In this document: positions 23,933 through 35,829 of the stretch, in pieces
Layout: every line of letters begins with the position of its first letter
Numbering within the stretch: position 1 is the first letter of the stretch
Assembly: GCA_019916065.1 (NCBI GenBank)
Contig: CM034234.1
Coordinates: 5,306,342 to 5,370,341, forward strand
Direction of reading: 5' to 3'
Length of the DNA: 64,000 bases
Source: Vitellaria paradoxa
Lineage: Eukaryota > Streptophyta > Magnoliopsida > Ericales > Sapotaceae
Program-made: the position numbers and the translations under genes
Notes under the pieces: generated by a model
What the model saw: only the letters and a program-made list of their open reading frames with translations
Told to the model about the DNA's origin: nothing
Database searches by the model: none

Positions 23933-26900
23933 GGCCATCCACAGATGGTTCTTACACTGCATTAAGATATTGAAGTAGGGATTTAAATACATTATATTTA
24001 TATGTATAATGTGTAAAAATAGTATGATATTTTGTTTCTTTGTTTCTTTTTCTTTTATTTCTACGTGTTTCCTTGTGTAAAACTTAGCTACATCAAAGCC
24101 AGTATCTGGTCCATGTATATATACATATATGAATATATATATATATATATATATAAAACAAAATATATACCACTTGGTTCTTGCTGGAGAAGTTAGTTAG
24201 GGAAAGGAATAAAAAAGTTTTCAAAAATTACAACATGACCCCAATAATTTAATATAAGTATAAAATTTCAGTTTGACCCCAAAGTTTAGATAATTACATA
24301 ATGACCCCAAAGTTTGAATAATTACAATTTCACCCTTATATTGCAAATGTGGGGATAGCGGATACTAGTAAAAAAAATAAGAAGGGTATAGATACTACTC
24401 TCAGAACCTGCGCAAGAATTGATATTCATACTATCGGATTAATAACCTACAACATGATGATTGAAGGTTTAACTTATTGTAGCCCATGGTTGAAAATTAC
24501 AAATACGACGTTGTTAATATCCATCCCATGACTTATTATAAAAATCTTATAATAGTAAAGAAATTTAATGAACACTTATAACTTATCTATTACTGATAGG
24601 ATAATTAAGGTATTTATATTTTCTGTAACATATTATTATGAAATATATTTTATTCAATTATTTTTAGTAAATAATATAATTAAATTATAATTAATATATT
24701 TTATATTTATTAGATTAAACGATGTAATACTTATATTTTATTCAATTGTGTTTAATAAATAATATAATTAAATTAAATTAATATTAAATATATTTATTAA
24801 ATTCAATTAATTATTAAAAACTAATAAAATTAAATATTTTGTTAAAATAAAAAATAATAATTGTTAATCAAATTATATTTCTAAACGCAATTTTAATTTT
24901 TATTTAAAAAAATGAAATTGAAAGTAAAAAATAAAAAATATAAACATATAAATATAAATAGAAAGATAACAGTGCTACCAATAGCCTTTAAATGTCACAT
25001 CCCCAATCCCAATTAATGACTTTTTTTTTCAAAAAATAAAATAAAAAAATAAAACCACCACTATCATGTAGGACTATGGAATGCTAGCTAGGCATAGCGT
25101 AACAAAATGTAGGAATTGACTTTTGTGTATGTATGGTGATTAGTCAATTTTAATTTATTAATGGAATAGATGCTTAATTCAAGTACAAGAAAGTAGCCGC
25201 TATTGGATTCAAAAGTTGCTAACTTTTTTTAAAATACTCTAAAAAATTACAAAAGAAATTACTATTTTTTTTTAATTTACTTTAATTAAATTTTATCACT
25301 TGACACGTTTGTATCAATTTTTTTTCTTTTAATTCATCCAAACACCACATAGGTTGCATGCAATTCCTATTCTGTTAAACTTCTGCTCAAATCAATTTCC
25401 TTGCAAGAACCTCAAAAAAAAAAACATAATAATAATAATAAAATAAATAAATAAATAAAAGTTGAAGAAGACTTTAAGGCTCTATTTAGAAAATCTGAAT
25501 TTTTTGACTTTTGTTAAAATAATCAAATTTACTTCTTACACTTTAAATTTTTTTGAAGCTATAAAAAAAATATCAAATTAATAAAAAAAATTAAAAAGTT
25601 GATTACTAAAAATTATTTTTTTTCTAAATATATAAAAAAAAATTATCTCTTTAATAGTAGCTAGTAGCCAAATATTAAAAAGCTTGTATATTACAAGACT
25701 TTTGCATTGAGAAAGTCTTCTTTGGCTTGAAAACCCGGCGCCGTCTTAACTGTGAAAAGCTTGCACCCAATAGGGATGAAAATCCTTACGAGTTAGTACC
25801 AAACATGGCATGCATAGTTCACTAATTTTTTTTTTTTTTTTCTCCCTTCTGAAAAATGAAACGTTGCAGTAGACTCTGGGGTCAGACTGAAAAGAGATTT
25901 TGAGAGGTACGGTCTTCATTGCAATTTATTAATAATTTGTGTTGCAATCAGACTCAACTAGCTGTGTTTCTCCCCCCCCCCCCCATTTATTTTCTTTGAC
26001 ATTTGATCCCTTTCCTTCTACGACTTTGTCCAACCGGCCAAACAATTATTAACTGAATAATTCCAAAAATCAAATCTTAAATCTTGCTGTCAATTTCCAC
26101 GTGGGACCAAGTTGAATAAAAAAAATTATAGGATAAATATCTTCCACAACATTTGATTAATTAACGACCCGTTTGGAGTGGTAAAAAAAAAAAAGATGAA
26201 ACGTAATTTTTGATAAATTTTAACATTTGGTGTTTTTCTCAAATCGTATTTTTTTGAGATTAACAGTGTCAAACCATTAGAACAGGTCTCCCAAATCCGT
26301 TAGAACAAATTCAAAAAATCTCCAATTTGTATTATATACCGTAGCCTTTGGATAGAACAAAATGATATAATTTTTTTCATGCTCACGTTAATCCTTTAGA
26401 ATGGTTGTCATGCAAACCATTTGCGCGGAATGAGTTGATTTCGAGGAAAATACTCATTCTGGTCTAGTCGTAACGTCGTTGTCTGGGTTGTTTTGTAATT
26501 GGCTTAATACAGTAAACAGTGGGAACGATTTTGGTTAATCTATTCTAACGGTTTGTGTGGATCCACCACAGTGGTACTCAATCAAAAGTTTTGGAGTTTG
26601 ATTTCAAAATTTTATAAACTGGCAACAGAAACGTGCTCGTTAAATCTGTTTTCGTTTTTTTGTTTCTAAAAAAATAAAAACTTAAACAAAAAAAGTAAAA
26701 AAAAATGTTTTCAATTTGTGTTTTTTTTTTTGCAAACATTTTGTTAATTCTAATACTTTGTCTATTTTTGTTACATCGTGTTAAAATAAATTATTTTATT
26801 CAAATGCTTTATCAAACTAAAATTATTTTTAATAAATAATATAATTAAATTAAATTCATATGTAATTTATATTATTAATTTATTTCTAATAAATAATTAA

Positions 26901-29900
26901 ATTAAATTAGTTAATTCAATTAATAGGAAGTATATATTATTAAATTATTTTTAATAAATAATAAAATAATTTAATTTAATTAATATAAATATATTTTATT
27001 AAATTATTATTAATAAATATCATAATTAAATTAATTTAATAAGTAATTTAATCTAACTTATTTATTTAATATGAATTATATTTTATTAAATTACTTTTTA
27101 ATAAATCATAATTAAATTAATTTAATAAGTAATTTAATCTAACTTATTTATTTAATATGAATTATATTTTATTAAATTACTTTTTAATAAATATCGTAAT
27201 TAAATTATTTAAATTATTTTGAAGTTTCTGTTATTCAATTATTGTTAGTAAATAATCTAATTAAATTATAATTAATATATTTTATATTTACTTGATTAAA
27301 TGATGTAATACTTATATTTTATTCAATTGTTTTTAATAAATAATATAATTAAATTAAATTAATATACAATATATTTATTAAATTCAATTAATTTTTAAAA
27401 AATAATAAAATTAAATATTTTCTGAAAATAAAAAAATTAATACTTGTTAGTAAAATTATATTTATTTTAATTTTCATTTCAAAAAAAAAAGATAAGGGAA
27501 AGAAAAACAAAAATTAAAAATATAAACATATAACGGTAAATAGAAAAACGATAGCAACGCCAAATGGCTCCTTGGATGTCAAACCCCTCAATCCCAATTA
27601 TTATTTTTTTTTTCAAAAAATAAAATTAAAAAATAAAACATCGTTACCATGCATTAATATAGGATGCTAGCTAGGCATAGCGTAACGCAAATGCAGGGAT
27701 TGACGTTTGTGTGCGTACGGCAATTAGTCAACTTTAATTTATTAATGGAATAGATGCTTATTAATTCAAGAATCAAGACGGTGGTGGGTACATGATTTAG
27801 AAAGGGAAAAAAAAAAAAAACAAATAAAAAAAATTCATGGATGATGAATCTGTACAATTTTCCTGTACAAGAAAGTAGCAGTTATTGGATTCAAAACCTA
27901 CTGACTTTTTCTAAAATACACTAGAAATTATAAAAAAGAAGTTACTAACTTCTTTCGACTTATTCTAATTAAATTTTATCACTTGTCACTTTACATCAAC
28001 CTTTTCTTTTTTTTATTTATCTAAATACCACCTAAGTTGTTTGCATGCATTTTATATTCGTTCAAACTTTTACTCATATCAGTTTTCTCATAAGAACTTA
28101 AATAATAATAATAATAATAAAATAAATAAAAATTGAAGAAGATTTTAAGGCTCTGGTTAGAAAATCTCAATTTTTAACTATTCAATTTTTAGATTTTTTT
28201 TTTAAATGATCAAATTTATCTCTTATATTTTAAACTTTTTTTGAAACTATGAAGACCAAAAATGTCAAATTAACAAAAAAAAATATTTTTTTTCTAAATA
28301 TATAAAAAACTAACTCTTTAATAATGGCTAGTAGCCAAATATTAAAAAGCTTGTCTATTGCTAGACTTTTGCATTGAGAAAGTTTTCTAAATATATAAAA
28401 AATATAGGATAAATATCTTCCACAACATTTGATTAATTAACGGCCCGTTTAGAGTGATAAGAAAAAGATGAAACGTGATTTTTGATAAATTTTAACATTT
28501 GGTGTTTTTTCTAAATCGTATTTTTTTGAAATTAACAGTGCCAAATTATTAGAACAGGTCTCCCAAATCCGTTAGAACAAATTCAACAAATCTCCAATTT
28601 GTATTCTATACCGTAGTTATTGGACAGAGCAAAACGATATAGTTTTTTTCAGGCTCATGTTAATCCTTTAGAATGGTTGTCATGCAAACCGTTTACATGG
28701 AATGAGTTGATTTCAAGGAAAATACTCCTTCTGGTCTAGTCGCAACATCGTTTTCTAGGCTGTTTTGTAATTGGCTTAATGTAAACAGTGGGAATAGTTT
28801 TGAATAATCTATTCTAACGGTTTGTGTGGACCCACCACAGTGGTACTCATTCAATAGTTTTAGAGTTGGGGAACATAATTACCAAAAAAAATTTCCTACT
28901 CCGTTAACTTCGTCCTGGGGTTTGATTTCAAAATTTTATGAACTGACAACAGAAACATGCTCGTTAAATCTGTTTACGTTTTTTTGTTTTTAAAAAAATA
29001 AAAACTTAAACAAAAAAATTTTAAAAAAATGTTTTCAATTTGTGTTTTTTTTTTTTTGCAAACATTTTGTTAATTCTAATATTTTGTCTATTTTTGTTAC
29101 ATCGTGTTAAAATAATTTATTTTATTCAAATATTTTATCAAACTAAAATTATTTTTAATAAATAATATAATTAAATTAAATTCATATGTAATTTATATTA
29201 TTAATTTATTTCTAATAAATAATTAAATTAAATTAGTTAAATTTAATTAATAGGAAGTATATATTATTAAATTATTTTTAATAAATAATAAAATAAAATA
29301 TATTAATTTAATTTAATTAATATAAATATATTTTATTACATTATTTTTGATAAATATCATAATTTAATTAATTTAATCTAACTTATTTATTTAATATGAA
29401 TTATATTTTACTAAATTACTTTTTAATAAATATCGTAATTAAATTATTTAAATTATTATGAAATATATTTTATTCAATTATTGTTAGTAAATAACCTAAT
29501 TAAATTATAATTAATATATTTCATATTTACTTGATTAAATGATATAATAGTTATATTTTATTCAATTATTTTTAATAAATAATATAATTAAATTAAATTA
29601 ATATACAATATATTTATTAAATTCAATTAATTTTTAAAAAATAAGAAAATTAAATATTTTTTGAAAATAAAAAATTAATAAGTGTTAATAAAATTATATT
29701 TTTAAACGTAATTTTAATTTTCATTTCACTAAAAAAATATGACAATAGGATGAAAAAAAATTAAAATTATTAACATATAAATATAAATAAAAAAATAATA
29801 ACGTCGTCAAATGATCCTTGGATGTCAAACCCTCAATCCCAATTATTGATTTTTTTTTAAAAAATAAAATAAAAAATAAAACATCGTTACCATGCATTAA

Positions 29901-30146
29901 TATAGGATGCTAGCTAGACATAGCGTAACGCAAATGCAGGGATTGACGTTTGTGTATGTACGGCGATTAGTCAACTTTAATTTATTAATAGAATAGATGC
30001 TTATTAATTCAAGAATCAAGACGGTGGTGGGTACATGATTTAGAAAGGAAAAAAAAAAAAAAAAAACAAATAAAAAAAATCCATGGATGATGAATCTGTA
30101 CAATTTTCCTGTACAAGAAAGTAGCAGTTATTGGATTCAAAACTTA

Positions 30147-30301
30147 GGGGCTGTTTCGCCATTCAAAAAATATTACAAGTTACTAAATTTTAATTATTTT
30201 TCATATTTCTTTAATAAAATTTTAATACATATCACCTTTATATTACATCTTTGTACTTTTACTGTACTTTTTCTTCAATTTTTTTTCAACCAAACAATCT
30301 C
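30147..30301. mobile_element. Tourist-like MITE in triplicon copy 3 only
   Basis: The left end GGGGCTGTTTCGCC and the reverse of the right end GAGATTGTTTGGTT are imperfect inverted repeats. TTA flanks both sides (30144-30146, 30302-30304). Copy 2 at about 27897 has the uninterrupted sequence, so the empty site is visible in the same window. Length 155 bp. Confidence 0.88.
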
Positions 30302-30499
30302 TTACTGACTTTTTCTAAAATACACTAAAAATTATAAAAAAAAATTACTAACTTCTTTTAACTTACTCTAATTAAATTTTGTCATTTGTCACTTTTACAT
30401 CAACTTTTTTTTTTATTTATCTAAATATACTTAAGTTGTATGCGTGCAGTTCATATTAGTTCAAACTTTTACTCATATCAGTTTTCTCATAATAACTTA

Positions 30500-30535
<36 letters not shown>

Positions 30536-30957
30536 AATAAAAGTTGAAGAAGATTTTAAGGCTCCGATTAGAAAATCTCAATTTTTAACTACTCAATTTT
30601 TTGATTTTTTTTAAATGAACAATTTTATCTCTTATATTTTAAATTTTTTTGAAACTATGAAGATCAAAAATGTCAAATTAATCAAAAAAAATTAAAGTAT
30701 TAATTACTAATTTTTTTTTTTAAATATATAAAAAAAACTAACTCTTTAATAATGGCTAGTGGCCAAATATTAAAAAGCTTGTATATTGCTAGACTTCTGC
30801 ATTGAGAAAGTCTTCTTTGGCTTGAAAACCCACCGCCGTCTTAACTGTGAAAAGCTTGCACCCAATAGGGATGAAAAATCCGTTGGAGTTTTAGTGCCGA
30901 CATGGCATGCATAGTTTACTATTTTTTTTTTTCCCTTCCTCTTGAAAAATGAAAGTA

Positions 30958-31307
30958 GGGGTGTTTGGCAGCACAAAAATATGTAAAAATTTATCAAATG
31001 TTACAAAATGAGCGTTTGGTAAAATCTCAATTTTTGTGATTTTTTTACTCTACTACAATAATTTGTTCCATTTAGAAGTAACTAAAAGTTTCATCAAACA
31101 CACAAAAGTTGCTAAAAAGTGTTAAAAATTTTACCAAACACTCAAAAATTACTAAAAATATTATCAAAAATTTTATCGAACACCCAAAAGTTGTAAAGAG
31201 TTGCTAAAAATTACAATTTGCTTTATCAAACACACCAAAAATTACAACTAACAACTTTTGACTAAAAATTATTAAAAAAAATTAAAATTTGTGCTACCAA
31301 ATGCCCC
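30958..31307. mobile_element. Second MITE in triplicon copy 3 only
   Basis: The left end GGGGTGTTTGGCAGC and the reverse of the right end GGGGCATTTGGTAGC match at 12 of 15 positions. TA flanks both sides (30956-30957, 31308-31309). Copy 1 at about 25860 runs straight from GAAAAATGAAA to GTTGCAGTAGA without it. Length 350 bp, non-coding. Confidence 0.85.
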
Positions 31308-31760
31308 TAAGTTGCAGTAGATTCTGAGGTCCAGAATGAAAAGAGATTTTTGAGAGGTCTTCGTAACCGATTTATTAAATTTGGGTTGCAATCAGACCCA
31401 ACTAGTTGTCTTTCTCCGGCCCCCCAGTTACTTTCTTTGACATTTGATCTCTTTCCTTCGATGACTTTTTGTTCATAAGCTAAACAATTATTAAACGAAT
31501 AATTCCAAATATCTAATCTTAAATCTTGCTGTCAATTACCACGTGGGATCAAGTTGAATAAAAAAATATAGGATTAATATCTTCCACAACATGCATTTGA
31601 TCAATTAATATATTTAGAAACTTATAGTTGCACTTCTTATTTTAAAAAGTTTACAATAACAAAATCTTTTGTTAATCTAAGCATCAATCTTAAGTAGAAG
31701 CAGTGTAGCAACATAGAAAAATATATATATATATCCAAAGGCAAAGCCACGATAGACTAA

Positions 31761-31975
31761 GGGTCCGTTTGGAAAGAAAGCTAATTAGCATGCTTTTTTT
31801 TTTTAGCTTCAACAGTATTTAATTAATTTTATCCTTTTACATTTTAACCTTCTTTTAAACTTTTAAGGGTAAAAATGTCAAATTAACAAAAATTACATTT
31901 TCACCTCAAAAAAAGTCACTTTTTTTCTTTCCCAAACACAAAATAAGCAAGCTTATTTTATTCCCAAACCAAACC
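31761..31975. mobile_element. Tourist-like MITE
   Basis: The left end GGGTCCGTTTGGAAA and the reverse of the right end GGTTTGGTTTGGGAA are imperfect inverted repeats. TAA flanks both sides (31758-31760, 31976-31978), the PIF/Harbinger 3-bp duplication. Length 215 bp. Confidence 0.7.
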
Positions 31976-32040
31976 TAAGAGTAGCGAAAATCTACATTGA
32001 ATATTGATTATTTAAAATAGTTTAAGTATTTTTGGATAAT

Positions 32041-32165
32041 GTGGGGGCGTTGGCCTAGTTGACTAAAGTGTTAGCCTTATTATAGTCTCTGTGTCATCCA
32101 AAAGCACTGGTCTAGTGTTTGAGCCTCTCTTGCCCTCTTCCATATATATATATTTTTATTTTCTT
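32041..32165 (+). mobile_element. tRNA-derived SINE (fragment)
   Basis: GGGGGCGTTGGCCTAGTTGA with AAAGTGTTAGCC matches a tRNA-like A box. GGTCTAGTGTTTGAGCC, about 60 bp on, matches a degenerate B box. The CTCTTGCCCTCTTCC tail runs into a T/A-rich end. It does not fold as a functional tRNA. Confidence 0.6.
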
Positions 32166-32169
32166 TTTC

Positions 32170-33660
32170 CATCTTTAGTAAGAACGGTGAAAAAAAGTAA
32201 AATATATATATATTTTTTTTTTGCAGAGGGCAAGAGTAACTTACTTTTGTATTTTATGTAAAAAATATTCGATATTAATGTATAATATTTTATATTTTAT
32301 CGTATTTTTTGCATTTGTTTGGAATTTAAAATTTTACTTGTGATTTGGAACTACGTTGACCCAAGTTTCTGAGTATGCTACTGAATATATCAAATGCCTT
32401 TTTAATCTTTTAGATTACATAAATAAGTCTAAAAAGCCCACAAAATCTTCAAAAATTAAAAAAAAAAGAAAAAAAATAATGTGCAAAAGGAAATATAGTT
32501 TGTAATATTTTTTTTGGGGATGAAGCTGCATTCTTATCTAAAAAACTAATCAAAGGCATTTTTTTTTTCTTTTTTAATGTTTAGGGATCTTAATGGCGTT
32601 TTGGACATCATTTATAAAGTCAAAATACATAAAAAAAGAAAAAAAGAAAAAGATATCTCATATAGTTTTTATGTTCATCACACGGCTTTCTATTTACCAT
32701 TAATAACTGCATGAACTCAAGGATTTAAGTGTGATAAGCATTTCAAAAGAAGTATTAAGTGTAAATTCTAAATATTGAAGATAATTTTTTCCATTATTAG
32801 TCAAATGTTTGGGCATGGGCAGAGCCATGTTGAGACAAGGGGTCAAGTGACCCTATTAATTTTTAATGTAAAATTATCAAAATAGTCTTGATACTTTAAC
32901 TTTATTAAAAAGTTTAAATTAATTTAAAATTAAGATATTTTAATTTTATTAAAAAATTTACGTTAACCGAAAAAACTTTTAACCTAAAAAGAGTTTATAG
33001 AATTGAGTTTAAGTATTTTTTGTGAAATAAAGTGTATTCTCTAACTATGCTATTAAATATTTTTGTACATAATATTAAAAAAATATAGCATATAGCATAA
33101 TTAATTCTATAAATAATAAAACTTAATAATAATTATATTTTTTTTTTAGTAATGAAAGACAATCCTATTAAATCTTAACTATTGTTAAAAGGGTCAGTTG
33201 AACTGTTAAATTATGAAAAGTATATTCACCAATTTAATATTTAAAAATAATTTTATTTATCCCTAAAAATAATATCACGTCTCTCATGCTCTTAACTCTA
33301 ATGTAACTCATTATTCTTTTTTTAGATACTTAGTGCATGGTGTCCTTCTTGACGAAAATCCTAAGGCCGCCCATGTTTGGGAGAGGGAATTTCAATTTCT
33401 TCCCTACAAGAGCGCACACGTGCACACACATATATATTTTGGATGTGTTTGGAGTGATAAAAAGTAAGATAAAGTGAGATAAGTTGTGGGTTCATAATTT
33501 ATACAGTGAGACAAAAAATGAATAATTTTTAAAAACTTTCAGAAAATTATATCAAACCAAACAGGGCCTTTGTCCGTACAAAGTTGAGCTTCGTTTTTAT
33601 TTACATTTTGCTTATGGCAATTAATACACTGTCATTGCATACAACTTCTCAGATTCTCGT
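32170..33660. other. AT-rich intergenic DNA
   Basis: No gene is recognised. Near 33432-33572 lies a copy of the dispersed GTGTTTGGAGTGATAAAAAG repeat, closing with ATCAAACCAAACAGGG; related copies are at 12060 and 22310. Opposed TGTTTGG and CCAAACA ends suggest a short MITE. Confidence 0.5.
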
Positions 33661-33687
33661 CCGAAAAAAAGAAGGCACCGATATTTT

Positions 33688-34661
33688 TTACAAGCAGTAG
33701 TGTCCTGTCGCTGAACAGAAGTCACTCTGTTTCCCTTCTGTTAGTCCAAAAAAGTAGTCCTTGTTTGGAGAAGAAATCACCATGTTTTTTTTGTGGCTCC
33801 CCAGTACCGTGTGCTTAAGCTGACTCCTAGGGATTTTAGAGACACACCATGACTGATTCTCTGGTGACATTACGCTCATAGACTTGAGAACAAATGACTT
33901 CTTGAGCAAAAGATCCATTAGCAGTAACTGATCCTCTTCCTCTGTGAAACCTCCCAACTTGACGATTTTGAGTTGCTCGAGTTGGGAAACACTGGACACC
34001 ACGGTCGCATAATCCATCCACAAGTGCGGCTCGTGCCAATATAGGTGAAAATATGGACATGTGAAGGAGCTCAAGCGTTGGTCAATCTGTGGATGATTTA
34101 TTAGACTTGTTAAAATTAATAGTAGTGTTTTAGTGGAAAGTAATGTTATACAATCGTAACGAATATATAAATTGAAAATAAAACTAGAATGAATGTAAAC
34201 ATGGTACCAGCTTGAAGTGTCAAATTTTGGTAAAAAAAAAAATAGTGCTTGATTGTTTGTTGGGTGATTGGTATCTTTTTTGAAAAGTGTGAAAAAATTA
34301 AAAAAAATTAAAAAATTGGTAAAAGTTGGAGAAAATTAAAGAAATTTAATAAAAATTAGATATGGTTGGTAAAAGTTAGAGAAAGTTGGAGATTTTTGGT
34401 GTGGAAAAAGTTAGAAAAAATTCTAAGAGAGTTGAAGAAAATTAGAAAAAATTAAAGAATGTTAGAGATATTTTGGTCAAATTTAACACACGCTCTGTAT
34501 AATATTATAGAATGATGTGGCTTAAGTGACGAATGATGATCTACCACATTATTTTGAATTTGTTTTCTTTCTATAGAAACTGAAGCATAGAGAGTGAAAG
34601 TTTGGTGACAAAAAAAAAAAAAAAAAAAACTATACCCTGACAAACAAATTTTCGTGACCCA

Positions 34662-34703
<42 letters not shown>

Positions 34704-35795
34704 ATACCTTGACAAACAAAATTTCCAAGGAAGGGGATATGTTCAAGAAGCAGGCCAAGGAATCTAGCTTTGTCTGGTTCATGGAAGAATCAAACCAGCA
34801 TAATTCTTTCAGCTTGTTGAACTGGAATTGAAGCCGTTTAAAGATCACCCCAGCTGCGCACAACCACTTTGGAAAAGGAAAAAAAATAGTCTAAATCAGA
34901 GATGAATTTAATTAGAAGAATGGTATAGGAAATTCAGAGGGAAAAGAAAAGAAGAATAGTTTAGTACCTCTAGAAGCCACCCACTTACTGTAAGAATCTG
35001 AGTGTCCTTGAGAGAGGAGAAAAGAGATAAAATTCCCTCGCAATCAAATTCATTCTCCCCCAAGCCTTCTCTCAAATCGAGCACCACATCAACCAAGTTC
35101 GGGGAGCATTCTATCTGAATTTGAGGAAGGAATCCCCGGTAGTGAAATGATTTGAGGTTTGGTGCAGAAAGTTTGACACTCACTATGTTTGGACAATCTA
35201 CCATGGAAAAACTTGTAAGACAAGTGCTAGCTTGAACACCGATACTCCGCAATCCAATGCATTTTTCGAGTTTCAAGGTTTCAAGAAGCTTGCAGTTGTA
35301 GAACAAAGTTGAAACCAAGTTTTCGCAGAGATGGTTGACTGATCTCAGATGCAGGGTCTTGAGAGAAGAGAACTTGTTAGTTGTTTCTACACCTGGCTCC
35401 AAAATCAAATCGAAATTGGTAGCCCTATGGTGATCTCCTCCGGAGAAGTTGAGATGGAGCTCTTTTCCCACTCCTTTGGTAGCTAAAAAGCTCAGGCTTT
35501 TTTCCCTTTTGGGGAAGCTGAGGCGGAATCTGCATAACTCAGGACCATCGCAGGATTTCAACAGTACAGCCATGATCAGCTGGTTGAGCTTTCCCTTATT
35601 AGCTTCATCATTGGTAACCATTTGATTTGAATCAGAGTGATCCAAATCGACTTCAAATGGAGCCCACAGACTCCTCCATGCAGTTGAGAGAACGCTAGTT
35701 CTCACTGCCTCTTTCAACGGGATCAATGAGAAAATTTTTTGCAGAATTTCATGAGGCAAGTCACTGATATTCATGTCAAGCCCCTCCTCTTCCAT
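33688..35795 (-). CDS. F-box/LRR protein (paralogue 1)
   Basis: Likely the substrate-recognition subunit of an SCF ubiquitin ligase; the target is unknown. Three exons join in frame: 35795-34968, 34866-34708, 34086-33688, giving 461 residues. The F-box spans about residues 8-50 (ISDLPHEILQKIFSLIPLKE followed by AVRTSVLSTAWRSLW). Leu-rich repeats follow, with KTLHLRSVNHL, LETLKLEKCIGL and VSVKLSAPNLKSF. The C-terminus has the SWCVSKIPRSQLKH type of plant F-box/FBD-like proteins. The start at 35795 is the first ATG and aligns with the paralogue at 43282. Exon 2 is 159 bp in both copies. Intron 2 contains a 33-bp poly-A tract and a copy of the exon 2 donor region. Transcripts were not available to confirm splicing. 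Confidence 0.88.
34610..34726. repeat. Poly-A tracts and duplicated splice-donor region
   Basis: Twenty As (34610-34629) precede ACTATACCCTGACAAACAAA, and 33 As (34667-34699) precede CTCTATACCTTGACAAACAA. On the coding strand the second copy is the real end of exon 2 and its GT donor; the first is a decayed duplicate 70 bp into intron 2. Confidence 0.7.
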
Positions 35796-35829
35796 GACTT
35801 CCCTTAACAAAGAATTGAATCTGTGAGAA

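Larger units (their letters stand above)
22508..31610. repeat. AT-rich segment triplicated in tandem
   Basis: Three head-to-tail copies: about 22508-26146, 26147-28440 and 28441-31610. Ordered landmarks recur in each: the block GATGCTAGCTAGGCATAGCG at about 25081, 27662 and 29907; AAATATTAAAAAGCTTGT at about 25669, 28338 and 30762; ATAGGATAAATATCTTCCAC (or close) at about 26129, 28409 and 31568. Each copy also has a block of TTAATAAATAATATAATTAA-like words (22700-22900 with 24600-24960; 26750-27480; 29080-29750). That AT block appears to be an element of about 1.4 kb with CCCGTTTGGAGTG and GCCAAATGGCTCC ends. No protein gene is seen. Copies differ by discrete insertions and a deletion, listed separately. 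Confidence 0.8.

Noticed and set aside
27654..30103. Two nearly identical 67-68 codon frames on the minus strand
   Set aside because: They are matching positions of the tandem duplication, rich in F and poly-T-encoded residues, with no conserved domain; the similarity comes from DNA duplication and not from selection on protein.
32041..32130. A tRNA gene
   Set aside because: Only A- and B-box-like words are present; no cloverleaf with acceptor and anticodon stems can be formed.
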